Made by a program: the position numbers and the translations under genes. Under the pieces are notes generated by a model. The model searched no databases, was not told the DNA's origin, and was given only the letters and a program-made list of their open reading frames with translations. From Cladobotryum mycophilum (taxonomy: Eukaryota > Ascomycota > Sordariomycetes > Hypocreales > Hypocreaceae), in contig CM071589.1 of NCBI GenBank assembly GCA_036429605.1, positions 2,108,001-2,172,000 on the forward strand: 64,000 nt of DNA. Reading direction: 5' to 3'. Positions 44,971 through 57,598 of the stretch are shown here, in pieces (the first letter of the stretch is position 1; each line of letters begins with the position of its first letter).

Positions 44971-45888
44971 CTATACAGGAGATACAGGTCGGGGCCCATC
45001 ATCATCCTTCATGTCTGGGACCCACCCCTTCGGCCGCTCACTCCCCCTCACCACAAGGCCATACCCGAGCTTCTCGACCTTGTTCACACTCTGCCTCATG
45101 ACCGCTATCTTGCCGCGAAAGTCCTTGGTGGGTATCTCGCGAAGCAACTCAAACGAGCATCCAAGCTCCTGCATGTCGCTGAGGATGTTCCTTCCGTGAT
45201 CGCCCAAGAGCTCCCCCGACTGCGCCGTCGTAACCGTCGCAAAGCGCATCATCTCGCCAAACAGATCAAAGATGCCGTAGAGATAATCCAGCTGCGTTAT
45301 TTCGATACCCTGGGGCATGGAGGACTGTACCTCTTCCGGCGTAATCAGGGTCTGGTTGCGCAGGTAATGGGCAAAGGAGAGCGCCTCGATCAGCTCCTCC
45401 AGGCAGCGCAGCTGGTTGCTGTAGCGGTAGCGGTTAGGTGATGTCAGGTCCGGGGCTATAGTGGCGAGGAGTTTCAGGATTTCTGCAAGCCGCGTATCGA
45501 TGTCCTGCTGCGTGTTCTTGGGGAAGGGTTGGTTAAGTGATTTGACTCTGCATGAAGGTATCGTGAGCTTTTGTCTTCCCCCTCACCCCCTCCTCCTCCT
45601 CCTCCTCATAATAACAAGGCTTACCTTTGAAGAGCAAAGATGCTGAGTCATTGTTAGCAAGCTTCAAGGTTAAATGACTTTATGAGATTTGATGAGAATC
45701 ACATACATCTTCTTGCTCTGAGCAGTCACATCTCTCGATACCTTGACGATACGCTCCCTGCGGTCATGATGCTGGTCGAGCTCATCCCGAAACCCTGAAA
45801 ACATGTCGTGGAATCTACCCCTGGGCGCATCAGCCGTGGTCTTAGCACGTGCATTGCCATCCCAATCTCTTTTGATTCCTCCCGTCAT
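44971..45888 (-). CDS. Translin-associated factor X (TRAX)-like protein, with 18-nt micro-exon
   Basis: Minus-strand exons 45888-45707, 45642-45625 and 45547-44971 give 258 aa. The Translin fold is recognised from FRDELDQHHDRRERIVKVSR, DVTAQSKKIIFALQR across the two introns, and DYLYGIFDLFGEMMR with the acidic residues that in TRAX form the RNase site of C3PO. GIEITQLDYL and NKVEKLGYGL are typical. The 18-nt second exon encodes IFALQ and parts of the flanking codons. Without it the reading frame is kept, but the helix loses six residues. The partner translin is not in this window. It lies tail-side to the hydrolase-fold gene and head to head with GPI14 at a distance of 454 bp. Confidence 0.85.
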
Positions 45889-46342
45889 TTTCGTTTCTTT
45901 TGGCTTTGCTTCTGCTTCTCGAAATCTTGGTATAATGAATGATGGGCTTGACTTCGTCGGGTTGGTGATGTAGTAAGTAATCAACGTTAAAAGCGTTATC
46001 GATAAGCGAACGTCACCATGATGTTTGAGTGGATGAGATTGGTTTCAGGCGCTCCACTAAAAATGTTAGGGAAAGTGGACAACACAACACCAAATTCATT
46101 TCGATTTGGGTGTCAATCTTTGAAATATTTCAATATGAGTGAGGAGTAGAGGCGCGATAATATTCCCATTATTATGAAGAAGCGATATCGATTTCAATTT
46201 CAATTTCATTTATAATTAATTAATTAATTTTTATTATTCATTTGGTCAAGAGGAATGATATTTGGAACGTCTACTCATCACAATACGATACTCTGTTCAT
46301 AAGAGCAGCATCAAATCTCACAGCCAACATCGACCATCCATC
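45889..46342. other. Divergent promoter between TRAX and GPI14
   Basis: 454 bases, AT-rich, with (AATT)4 at 46214-46229. No gene is seen. Confidence 0.7.
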
Positions 46343-47707
46343 ATGGCCTCATCCATTGTGGCACCACTTCTACGGCCAACCCCCTTATTCACCATTGCTG
46401 CTCTCCTTCGAGTCGTCCTACTCGTCTATGGCCTATGGCAAGATGCCAATTCCGCCGTGAAATACACAGATATCGACTACCTCGTCTTCACCGACGCCTC
46501 CCGCTCCGTCTCCCAGGGGGACAGCCCCTACGCCCGCGAGACATACCGCTACACGCCACTCCTGGCATGGCTCCTCCTCCCCACGGCCTCCTTCTTCTCC
46601 TTTGGCAAAGTAGTCTTTGCGCTCGCCGATCTGCTGGCCGGATGGCTGATTGTTCGAGTCCTGCGCCGGCGGGGCATGACTCCGGAACGGGCCGGGGCAT
46701 TTGCCGCCATCTGGCTTTGGAACCCCATGGTTGCCACCATCAGCACTCGTGGGAGCTCGGAGGGTTTGCTCGGGGTTTTGACCATGGCGTTGCTGTGGGC
46801 TGTTGAGAGGAGGAGGATCACGGTGGCCGCGGTTGTGTTGGGAGTGAGCGTCCATTTCAAGATCTACCCCTTCATTTATGCGCCGGCCATTGTATGGTGG
46901 ATGGATGATGAGCATTTGGGTAAAACCCAGATCAAGGGGAAAGGCCCATCCTCATTTTTTGGAGCCTTGATCAACTTCTTCTCTTTGAAGAGGTTCCAGC
47001 TTGCATTCATCAGTCTTGCGACATTTATGGGACTCAACGTCCTCATGTACTACATGTAAGCCCGTCCCTTTCTAGACTGACGATATATAAAGCTAACCAA
47101 TATCAAGCTACGGCACACCGTTTCTCACTCACTCCTACTTTCATCATGTCACTCGCATCGACCACCGTCACAACTTCTCCCCCTATAACGTCCTCCTCTA
47201 TCTCTCATCCGCCATCCCCTCCTCTACCTCCCTTCATGCATTTCTCCCCCAGCTTGCCCTATCCTGCTTCCTCATCCCCTTTGTCCTCGCCAAAAAGGAC
47301 CTCGCTACATCCATGCTGGCCCAGACATTCGCCTTCGTCACCTTTAACAAAGTCTGCACATCTCAGGTAAGACCAAAAACACCTCACCCTCTTTGCATCT
47401 CACACTGACTTACCATATACAGTACTTCTTGTGGTACATGATCTTCCTCCCACTGTATCTACCTTATTCTTCCCTCCTCAGCCGCCCTAGGCTTGGCATC
47501 GCGGCATTGGTTCTTTGGGTCCTGGGACAAGCGGCTTGGCTGCAGCAAGGCTATAATCTCGAGTTTCTTGGCATCAGTACCTTTTTCCCAAACATGTGGC
47601 TTGCCACTTTAGGCTTCTTCTTGATCAACTGTTGGATACTGGGCTTAATCGTTGCTGATGGTGCTGTGGTCGGGGCCCAAGTGTCACAAAAAGTACATAT
47701 AGAATAA
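46343..47707 (+). CDS. GPI14: GPI mannosyltransferase 1 (PIG-M)
   Basis: Exons 46343-47055, 47108-47366 and 47423-47707 give 418 aa. The enzyme adds the first alpha-1,4 mannose of the GPI anchor from dolichol-phosphate mannose in the ER lumen and is essential in yeast. It is a multi-pass protein of the GT-C type. The luminal acidic motif is in KYTDIDYLVFTDA near the N-terminus. SPYARETYRYTPLLAW, GSSEGLLGVL, HFKIYPFIYAP, a YGTPFLTHSYFHHVTRIDHRHNFSPYN loop split over the first splice site, and QYFLWYMIFLPLYLP across the second are family hallmarks. Introns are 52 and 56 nt. An in-frame region upstream of 46343 lacks an AUG. Confidence 0.92.
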
Positions 47708-48196
47708 CCACTAGATTATATCTATGACTGAAGGCTGAAAATACCAACAATCAGACTCAAAATACTTCATCATGATCCTCAATTATTAGCATCCATTTGA
47801 TTGTGTGGAATGTAGCCTAAATACCAAAAATCATTATGGGTATCAACCAGATCTTACCCAGGCCGTAATGCTCATCGCAAACCTTTGTCCCTCAACCCAT
47901 TAATGTCCGAAAGATCATAAGCATGTCTCAGCCCAGCTACTGCCAGGGCATGATAGTCATGCATCCTAAAACTCCAAACAATCCCAAAATCTGCTTGTCC
48001 CATTGGTATGAAAAAAACCAGCCAAATCCATGTCCTAGTGTGCAACCTATTGCCAAGTCGTAAACGCCTAAACCACCCATAGTTCCGTGAACTCCCATTT
48101 TCTCCCCATCAGATCCAGCCACTTCAAGGTAAGTAGCCGCCGATAGTGTATGTTTCCTCTTCCCGTAAATAATAAAAAAGACATCATTTGATATGA
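47708..48196. other. Intergenic between convergent genes
   Basis: 489 bases. A 61-codon minus-strand open frame (47937-48122) starts at GTG and has no motif. No gene is supported. Confidence 0.65.
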
Positions 48197-50072
48197 TTAT
48201 TGAATCGTCATCCTGGTCGCCAGAGAGCGGTAGTTGGACAGTTTCAAAGATGCGAGTCGTGTCCGCTGATATTCCGGTGCAATAATCATTCGCCCATCCT
48301 TACTGTAGACGATATTCCCAAATGTTTCGCTCAGTTCCACGTATTTCGTTCCAGGTCGTACTCTGTCGATTTCCGCAACGAGAAATTCGCTCCAAACGCC
48401 AGAACACAATCCATTTTGCATCAAAAAATAGGGGTTCAGTGGTGGCAAAACCGAGTCTAATAGCAAGTTAGCAAGACAAAAGAAAGGTCATGTCAATAAG
48501 GATACATACCCAGGTCGACAAAGCGAATTCTCAAGTATTCGAGACACTTGAACTTCTCCATGGAGCGAACAGCTGATACCACCAGCTTCTCAAACGCCTC
48601 GATAAAGGCCATGTCCTGGATTCCAGAGCCGGACTCATGAAAGCTGTAGGCCTGGCGACAACAGTTCTTCACGGTTATATCAACCGATTTAAGTCTCGAC
48701 GTAAGAGGATCAGCCAGCCGCATAGCCGCATCAAAGAGGTGATGACAGATGCGCCCGGTATATGCAAAGTGCTCAAGTGATGGTAGGATTTGGGCCAAGC
48801 TAGCGCAGATATGAGCCTTCTGCGTTACTTTATAATAAAAGGCCGGCATCACTCCTTCTCTCCGATAGTCATTTTCCATGCAAAGAGAAAGATTAGTGAC
48901 ATGAGAAGGCAAGGTGGGCAAAAAGTCTGTGGCGGTAATGTAGCTCTTGGACTTGGGCTTGCTATAGGATCCTTGCCACTCCTCAAGATTGGGCAGTGCA
49001 TTCATGATGGTTAAAAAATCCGGCCCCTCTCTCATCAGATTCCATTGACCCTTGGTCACCAGAGTACGTATTGACTCGAGGGTGCGGAGCTGAGACGTGT
49101 CCTCCGCCATGATATCAGGGTTCATCTTGTTGAAATGAACAACCTTTGGTGCCTTTCGTCGTTCCCCGCCCTCAAGGGTTAAAACCTTGGTACGAGGAAG
49201 CACTAAAGCCACAAATCGAAAGACCTCCTCGAGAGTACAGTTGTTTGCCGGCAGCGTATATGTAGCATTAGTCAAACCATCCGTCGTTACGGTAGGTAGC
49301 GTCAGAGTGTTGGACATTGCCAGCGGTCCGTATGTTGGCTGAAAAACAGGGAACCAAATCTCAATGTGCTTCACATAGGAAGAGAGGTGTTCCTTCTCGG
49401 CCAAGAACATTATAGCATTCTCGATGGAATCGACAGTTGCCTTCAACTTGATATGGCGAAATAGTCTCTGCTGGACCAGGACTCTCCAAGTATGATTAAC
49501 AAGAGCCAAGGCTGTAAGTTCTCTTCTGCGCGAATGCCGAAACGCCGTGCTCCAACCCTTGGTGAGGCTAGAAATTCTCATGGCACTCCTTGATGTGACA
49601 GACACACAGTACCCAAAGATGTGGTCCAAAATGGCTTCATGAACCTCGGTTGGAAGATGTTCGAAGTGGGTTGCCGGCATGTTTTGAATCATGGTGTTGT
49701 CAGGAGGACCTTCGGAAGACTGATCGCAATCAGTCAAATCCGAATCGTTTTCAGAATCGCCCAGGCAGCAAACCTGAGAGCTTCGGGTCTCGGGATGCGG
49801 AAATGGCGTGCTGCTCGGCCGCGCGGGGGGACGAAGGAGGTGCTCTTAGCTAGTCGGAACGATGGGCTTGAAGGACCGGGTGACACAGGACTCGATGTTG
49901 TATTGAGGGAGGCAACCATGGAGGATGTCATAAGAGGGGTGAAGTCGCTGTCGTCACTGTCGTCGGCTTTCATTTCGTGGTCTTGTTGGCAATCTGCAAG
50001 TTCAGCATCCGTCAGACTGCGGGTTGTGTGTGCCTCCTCGGCATCATGTAGGATACCCATAGGTTCGCCCAT
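48197..50072 (-). CDS. F-box domain protein, first exon possibly frame-broken
   Basis: The reliable part is exons 49719-48510 and 48456-48197 on the minus strand, joined over a 53-nt intron (GTATGT, phase 1). The F-box is at THFEHLPTEVHEAILDHIF, followed by ELTALALVNHTWRVLVQQRLF, then about 400 residues of a leucine-rich-repeat-like fungal F-box C-terminus. A first exon 50072-49774 with AUG 50072 is proposed: its end is a GT donor, and a 54-nt intron (49773-49720) leads to the F-box frame. The exon keeps phase only if one base is added in the six-G run 49825-49830; the joined frame then reads Ser/Pro-rich (FVPPARPSSTPFPHPETR). Otherwise AUG 49692 starts the gene. With the first exon the product would be about 589 aa. 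Confidence 0.65.
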
Positions 50073-50704
50073 AGTGTTTAATATGATCTCATATACTTGT
50101 AGAAACGTCGGCGAGGTCAACTATTCGAGCATATCAGGGTTATGATGGCTTCAGTCGAGGGTAATATCCGCAATGGGAAAAGTCGCAGAGTCTAGCAGAT
50201 CCGACGACGAATCGTGCAAGAAGCAGGTCTCGGGACCAGGCTTTGCAGCGGCTACAAGCTCGTCTTGCGTTGGAGCCAAAGGTTAGACACAATGTTCACA
50301 TAGAAGATGGCCGAGATTGATGGCGATAGTTTGACGGGAGGGTAGGACAAGCTTTGATATCGAGTTGTAAGGAAGAGAGGAGAGAGTTGGGAACGCAAAG
50401 GTTGAAGAAGCCTAGTGCGACCCGAGCACACGTAAGAGGCCGGCAAAAAAAAGGCTTGTACAGTACGAGGCAAACGGTGGTTTACTCGAAGGCCGAGTGC
50501 TAGTGCACCAGAACGACTGGCACTTTACGCGACGTAATTCAGGGTCTTGTGGTCGCGTGCGTGTTGATAAGATATGTATGGGAGATTAGAAGGGATGCAA
50601 TGAATGGGGCGGTGCATCAAAGACGAGAGACAAAAAGTCTGCGGCGCCAAGAATAGGATGGATGGATGGACGGCACCAGCACGGACGATATAGAGGAGAA
50701 GGCA

Positions 50705-50720
50705 ATGATGATGATGATGA
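50705..50720. repeat. ATG/GAT trinucleotide repeat
   Basis: A short uninterrupted trinucleotide run in intergenic DNA upstream of the minus-strand F-box gene. Confidence 0.8.
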
Positions 50721-51110
50721 CGACAATGACGGTATTGGATGAAAGGGTTTTTATGAAGAAGGACCCTGGATGGAGCGAGCGAAATTGAGGAGGAGAGGGA
50801 GGAGAGAGGAGGAGATGAAGAGAGGAGAAAGGAGCAGGGAGGAAAGTTCCGAACGATGGCTTGAAGGGGGAGAGAGAGGAGAGAGGCGGACAGGCAGGCA
50901 GACGGACGAGCAGACGGACAGACAGAAGAAAAGAAGATTCGAGGCGGACGATGATGATGGGCATCAAAAAGAGAGAAAGAAGAAAAAAGTTAATAAAATT
51001 CCAAGTCAGACGACGATAAGTCACTCTACGGACATCGTAATTGCTTGCAGACGGAAACTGGGGCTGATGGTACCATTCCAACGTACTACGGTAGGGTGCT
51101 ATATGTACAT

Positions 51111-51130
51111 GTACGTACGTACGTACGTAC
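51111..51130. repeat. (GTAC)5 self-complementary array
   Basis: Five perfect GTAC units, directly preceded by TGTACAT. Each unit is its own reverse complement, so the whole array can fold on either strand. Confidence 0.9.
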
Positions 51131-53264
51131 GGTTAGGTTAGCAGCCCACACCTTCACAGCCCATCTTTAGTGCTCCGTCCGGGGAGGTAGTACGTACTAG
51201 GTAAAGTACCTAGGTCTGAGGTTCTGCCTCGTTGGCGGCAGAGCATCCACTGGAGCCTATTGGCCTACAGAGCTCAGCCCTCTGAGGGCCTCTCATTTGC
51301 ACAGTGAAATTACCCCACCTGATGGTACATGTACATGTACTTGGTTACTAGTGACCTCTTAGCCGCCCGCCATCGGTAATCTCCACGTTTTTTTATCCTC
51401 AACGGCTCCATTGTTTTTCGCTATTTTGCATGACAAGGTCCACGTCCTGTCTTGTAGCCGAAAGGGACAATGAAAAAGAGGTAGTAAACCAGTAAAATGT
51501 CCAATTTCTGCGCCAGGTGGGGTAAAAAAAATAAGGGAGGCTGATTTTAACAATAAATTGATTTCGTAGACCGCCCATCTTTCAATCTTTAGATCCTTAG
51601 GTACACTTGGAGGTTTGGTGATCGATATCCTTGAAATCGTCACAGCCCTGCCGATTGCACTGCCCCTCAATGGTCATCAAGTATGTACGGAGTACGGAGC
51701 ACTAACGTATGTACAATGTTACAAGTCATCTTAGCGCCTCCCTTTACTATCTAGGTACCTAGTACTAGGTACAGATGGCCCCACTCTCAAACACAAGGTG
51801 GCTGTCCATGGATCATGGAACTTGAACCACGTCGTCTGCGTGTCGCTGTCAAGGTCAACAACTGGCATGTAAACATACGTCAGATCAGGTCAGGTCAGGT
51901 TCAGGCATTCGTACATGCTGCTCTTCGGAAGAATTCCTTGATCGGATAAAAATACTCTATCTGGCATCATTACTACACCACTCTCATACCATCTCAACAA
52001 GGCAGGTAGTACGGCGCCTACTGGCAACAGCGCTTACTACTACTACAAGCGGTATTAATCCCTCTGAAATTAATAATGAACAGATCAAATTGGCAGAAAT
52101 TTCCCTTGAAATCCCTCGGCCTGTCCGATAGGAATGGTTCTCTCACGGACATCGTCTTCCGACTATTTTCTCACATAGGCAGAGCCACCAGCGATGAGAC
52201 CGTCTGGGTGAGAGTGTTGATTCTGTACAAGATTCGAAATATTGTCATCAGATCGCTGGCAGTTCACGGCTCCACGTCGTTAGTCTGCAACAACAACGCA
52301 TGAGCCAAATAGCTTTACTTCAGCAGTACTGACTCAAGATACAAACGTATAGAGAGCTATGAAGCGAGGTGATAGAGGGGAAGCTTGATTGCTGACAGGG
52401 GGATCAAGGTCAAAGCCCTATACCAGAACCCGAAACAGCAAGCGGGGAAGCGAAATTGATGACACAAAACAATATAGTTTCTTCACCAGAGTAAACAATA
52501 AATGAGTGACTAGATGCGCCTGCCAACATTCCCGATCTATGGAAACGGGCCGGGCGGAAGTTTGTTGCCGCCCGAAGTGGGCCTCGGGGCCACCGAAGTC
52601 ATCCGGGTAACCCCTCCGGAAGCCCCTCATCATGTACTCCAGCCAATATGGACGCCCGAGAAATCAACTCTGCAGCCATATTTATTAGTAGCTTTGATTA
52701 TCCACACGGTGTAGACGTCTCTAATGTCTGTCTTTAATAGGGTAAACTCTAAAGAAGCATGAAAATGGTAGACTGTAAACATGGCAAATATTGATGGCAA
52801 AGTAAGAAGATGTGAGGATGCGAGAAAGGAGGCTCAGCAGGTGCAAATGGAGGAATCTTCCCTGATTTAACCACTGATTGTGCAATCAAGGCGAGTAATA
52901 CCCATATCGTCTATTCGTAGTTCTACATAATTATTACACATAGGGCACGCTATAACAGCTGAGCAAGAACAGAATCGCTAAACGTGCTAGGAATTCTTGA
53001 ACACTGCAGAAGCTCAAGAACGGCATGAACATGTGAAGATGATAAGAAAAACAAGGCTGCCTGTCATCGCCCGAGTGTGAGACATCGCAGACACGATATA
53101 AGGAGCAGTCGAAGCCAAACAAGCCTTCCAGGGATCCCCCTTTAAGACGAGCTCACCAACCAAGACGTAGATTCCCATGTAGGTCTTGATCCCAGGACCA
53201 AGTTAATTTGACTTGGTTCAAGAATCTATAGTTGAGGTCATTTTTGTTAAGTGATGAGGGCGTA

Positions 53265-53322
53265 TTACCCTTGATTCCTCTTGTTGCCCTTGATTTCCCC
53301 CTGTTGCCCTCGATTCCTCTGC
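53265..53322. repeat. Three imperfect 19-20 bp tandem units
   Basis: Units begin TTACCC or TTGCCC and continue TTGATTCCTC/TTGATTTCCC/TCGATTCCTC. They lie in gene-free DNA. Confidence 0.75.
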
Positions 53323-56300
53323 TTTATTAACTTCAGATTCTTGCCTCGTTGCCTCTTCATCCGTTATTTTTTCTTATTTTTTCTTATTTTTTTCCTTTTT
53401 TTCTCTTTTTTCCCCGAGATATGTGATACTGTTCGTCGTACCGAATCTCTTTATTTAAGCGGGTTGTCAAGACAAGTTTGAGGCTTTGCTGGCTTATAGT
53501 TATCTTGTCTATGTAGCGCCAACGAAACATACGATTAGAAGCAGAAGAACTTTATACATGGCTCCGAGGTGGCGAATATATAACATGCAGATAATGAGAT
53601 AGAGAGGTATCGGGGCCTTAAAAGGCACCGCCGGCCTGGTAGCAGTATTCTGTATGTGATGACTGACTGTGTTTTTTTACAGTCCCTTGAGGCGGGATCC
53701 CAAGTCCTGAAGTACGTCTTGGTAGCTTTAACAGCAATTCTGCCAAGTAGACCTCTGCTTCTCGTCCATCGGTTCCGCTTTACCCTAGCATATCCAATCC
53801 CATCAAGGTGAAAGCGACAGCGAGACCTGTCGGGCATCCATTTCCCCAGGTTTTAGTCCCCAGTGATTCCTCTCTATCGTAGAGACTTCTTTTAAGATCA
53901 CAGCATCTACGTCCACCGAGTATCAGCCACATGTGCTCACCATATTGATCGTCATCGGACAACAGGAAACGGCTAGCTGCGCTCCGAGTCGTCCGAATCA
54001 CAGACGTTCATGATAATAGCCGCGGATTATCTCAGAAAGCAAAGAGCAGTACATTGAACAAGATCTTCTTGGGGTGCAGAAATACTATATGCGGAGCTAG
54101 AAATGCGGGCTGTGAGCCGTTGGTATGCTTTTCTCAAATCTCTCTTTCATTCCTCATCACTACAGCACCTTTTTGCGCTGAGAATATTTTGAAGAACAAA
54201 CCCACTAGGAATATCCCACTCATCATCATAAAGTATTTTATCCATTCAAACTTAACAAGGGAGAGGAGATATATTTTCCCATGAATGGGCAAACTCAAGA
54301 TGATCGCATCATACCTACCCTATTGCCGTGCCCTTTTCCAAGTTTCCTGGTGTTTCTGTGAACTTTTTGTCATCTACTTTGTAACGAAACGTGTAGCTCA
54401 TCATGCTTAATTAGCAGTTTAGGGTTCAATCGTTGGCATTCATCATGGTCAATGTTGGAGCCATTCTAGAAGCTTCCTATTAACGATCTTTGAAGTTCTT
54501 ATAGTAGGGTTGGAATACGTCAGTTTACGTATATAAATACTCCAGTATCAATTAAAGAACTCGAATTTACCATTCTCTACGATTCATTGCATAATGTCCA
54601 TCGATACGTGGATACCATCAGGTCAACTGGATCAAGGACAGTTCTCACGTTGCTCTTTACTTTATTAGCTAACACCTAACTCAAACCAGAGCAGTACTAA
54701 AGGCATAAGAATAGAGGAGCTTGACGGAGAAGAACGGGTAAAGGGTGCCAAGGCCCTATTCGGCTGTAGCTACATCTGCTTGCAGTAGATTATCTCAGTA
54801 GGTAGCAGCATGGTTTTCTTCTCGTCAAGTGAGAGGAATACCATACCGTTCCCATCGCCGGTTCCTGGAGGAAGGCTTGGTTTCTGCGGTTTCTAAATGC
54901 AGCTCTTATTTCTCTTGATTGCCCATATTCCCTTTGATTACGCTTGCTGCTCTTTATTTATATAAATTTCACGATTTTTGTAGTTTTAGTCGATTCTATA
55001 GATTCGTGATTGCCCGTGGCTTTCTATATTACGAAAACCGCTGAGCAAAAGATTCTTGGATAGGCAGGCAAGTTACCTTTCAGGAGAACGAGGCTAAGGT
55101 AGCTCCGGTTGGCCAAAGTACCAGGATAACGATACCATCGAAGCGCTCGTGCCGGCGTCGTGTCTGTGGGATCATAATATTGCAGGATTATTGATCTGCT
55201 TCAGAGGCAGCCGGGCATCCTGGACTCGGTGTTTAGTGAACCCTGCAAGGCGAAATCAATGGCGACCGGATCAGTGCGCACAAACGACCTCGGCCAGATC
55301 TCCTCATAGTTTTGCAAAAACAAGGTTATTGCTCGGGCCCATGCGCTGATCTGTGGACTCCTTCGGGAATTGACAAACGGCATCCGTCCGCTATTACTCG
55401 GGGTGAGGAGATGGAGTGCGCGTTACTAAACATCAGACACTAGGGTCGTTACAGAGCATATTGCTTGGGAAATAGGGAGGACCAGATAGGGCCGGCCGCA
55501 GTTGAATGCCCGCATAACAAGATAGTCTCAGGGAGGGGGTTTCTCAATTCTCAATTCTCACTCGATAGGACGGGACGGGGGAGCCGCTCGGTGAGGAAGA
55601 GTGCAGTTTCTTGTCATCCATTCACATCTCACAGCATCATGCAGCGCAGTGTTGATCCACGGGATGGTAAAGCTGAGAAGAGGGAGGGGGCGAATAGTAA
55701 ACAAGACTTTTCCTGTTCCGTGTCGTAGAAGAGAAAGGAAAAAGGAAAAAAAGGAAAAGAAAAAGGACGAGTCAGTCCACGCGTCACCGCATCTCGAGAA
55801 GAGAGAAAAAAGGGCTTGGAACCTGGAAGATGAAAACTCGGTAAAAACAGTGTGCGTTTCAAGTTGCTGTTTGGTTGAGGCCAAGGAAAACCTCTCACCC
55901 AATGAAGCATGAAAACAAGCGCCCAGTTGGGGACTCGCTAGCGCTGGGGCGTTTCCAATCGGAGGATGTCAGTGGATAACCTGGAAGTCCCCCCTGACGC
56001 CCTGAACGCCACCCGCTGCTTATCCTCTGCCCCTCACTGAAAGCCACTGGAAGCCGCTGGAAGCCACTGAAAATCTCGCTGCAAATCCATGGCAGAGGGG
56101 CATGGAGGAGACGTTGGATGTTGATTCTGGCACGGCTAGGGTTTCCAACCTCTGTTTGTGTGCCCTTTTTGTAGCAAGAATCCCACCTTTGCCAGCGCCT
56201 TGTTTCTCTCTCCTGCTGAAGAAGTGCAACATTAAAACATTTGACAGAATCGTTTTAAAATTGGACAGAGAAACACTTTTTTGTCAGACATTTTTTTCCA

Positions 56301-57580
56301 ATTGCATCCCCCTTTCTTCATGATTCAGTTTTGTGAGGCTTGTGTGAAAGTTTGGGACCAGCTTTCTTTCCAGCTGTTGAGCCACTGCCGAGGCGCTCCG
56401 CTCCCCACCAGCCGAATCCATCTTGATCAACAAAGACGGCGGGCGGATGGGACGGGAAACTAGCAGTTTTATTCCCCAGTTTAAATCAAACTTTGTATGC
56501 TTTGCGCGGCTCGATGCCTTTTTTCTTTTTCTTTCTCTCTCGGTGGTTTTGTTCCTGGAATAGCTGTGCATGCATGCATCCTCTCTCTCCACAGTGATTG
56601 CGATTTTCAGGGCACGAGAAGATGGCCATGTAACTTGTACCGTATGTACTAATGTTCCGACTGTGTGTGGGCGGACGAGTCATCAAGGGAAGTAAAGTCA
56701 TCCTTGAAAGCTACGTAGGGTATTAGTAATGAAGGTGATAAAAAAAGTATCTTGATTCATTCAATACACCCTGCATTCCAATTTATTTCAATCGGCCAAC
56801 TCAGATTCGTCGTTACCTACCCAATCAAGAACCACGGATGATGTGCTACACAATACATACAATAGTGATTGAGTCCTTTTACACAAACATGTTAAGATGA
56901 GCATCCATTCACAAACCCGTCAACATCAGGCCTCCTGCCTTTATCAAACAGGACCGAGTCTTGGCTGTTTGAGCCAAGTCAGGTAGAGTCACAGGTCAAC
57001 CAAAACACAGTGACTGTTAGTCTACAAGTATGTATGTACCTAATCAAGTGACGTCCGTCTCACAACAAAGCCTCTGAAATAGCTTCTCAAACCGCCCCTC
57101 CTCTCAACCCACACACACACACGCCCCCCTGCAACAATCTGAGACCCAAGCCAACCTGCATCCAGGCACACCACACACACAGGCCCTTTTGGTTACAAGC
57201 CGTTTTATAACAGCGAACATCCCATCCCACAATCCCACATTGTACCTGCGCTAGCTCGACACCGTGCGGCGCTCCGGCGACAATAGGCGGCCCCAAAGTG
57301 GTCTCATGAATCCCCGTCCAAGTCCAATAGAGTCGGCAAACCTGAATGCTGGGTGGTCCCTCTGCCCCATTTCATTCAAAGATGCATCCAATGTTATTGC
57401 AAGTACACGTAATTGGTGAGGTGTGAATGTAGAACAATCAATTAAGAACCCGCATTTTATGCTTTTTTCTTCTTCTTTCGCTTTCCCTTTCTTCACTTTT
57501 TTGCCTTGTTGCTCATCTTCTTCTTCCCCGAGTCTTTCTTCCTATTCCCACGCGCTTGGTTCGCTTCTTGGACTTATTAT

Positions 57581-57598
57581 ACTACTACTACTACTACT
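57581..57598. repeat. ACT trinucleotide repeat
   Basis: Six perfect ACT units within the pyrimidine-rich region upstream of the subtilase gene. Confidence 0.85.

Noticed and set aside
47937..48122. 61-codon Gly-rich minus-strand frame
   Set aside because: It starts at GTG and lies in the gap between two convergent genes. No motif is visible.
50770..51141. 123-codon Arg/Glu-rich plus-strand frame
   Set aside because: It is a translation of a purine-rich tract that is more likely leader or promoter of the minus-strand F-box gene.
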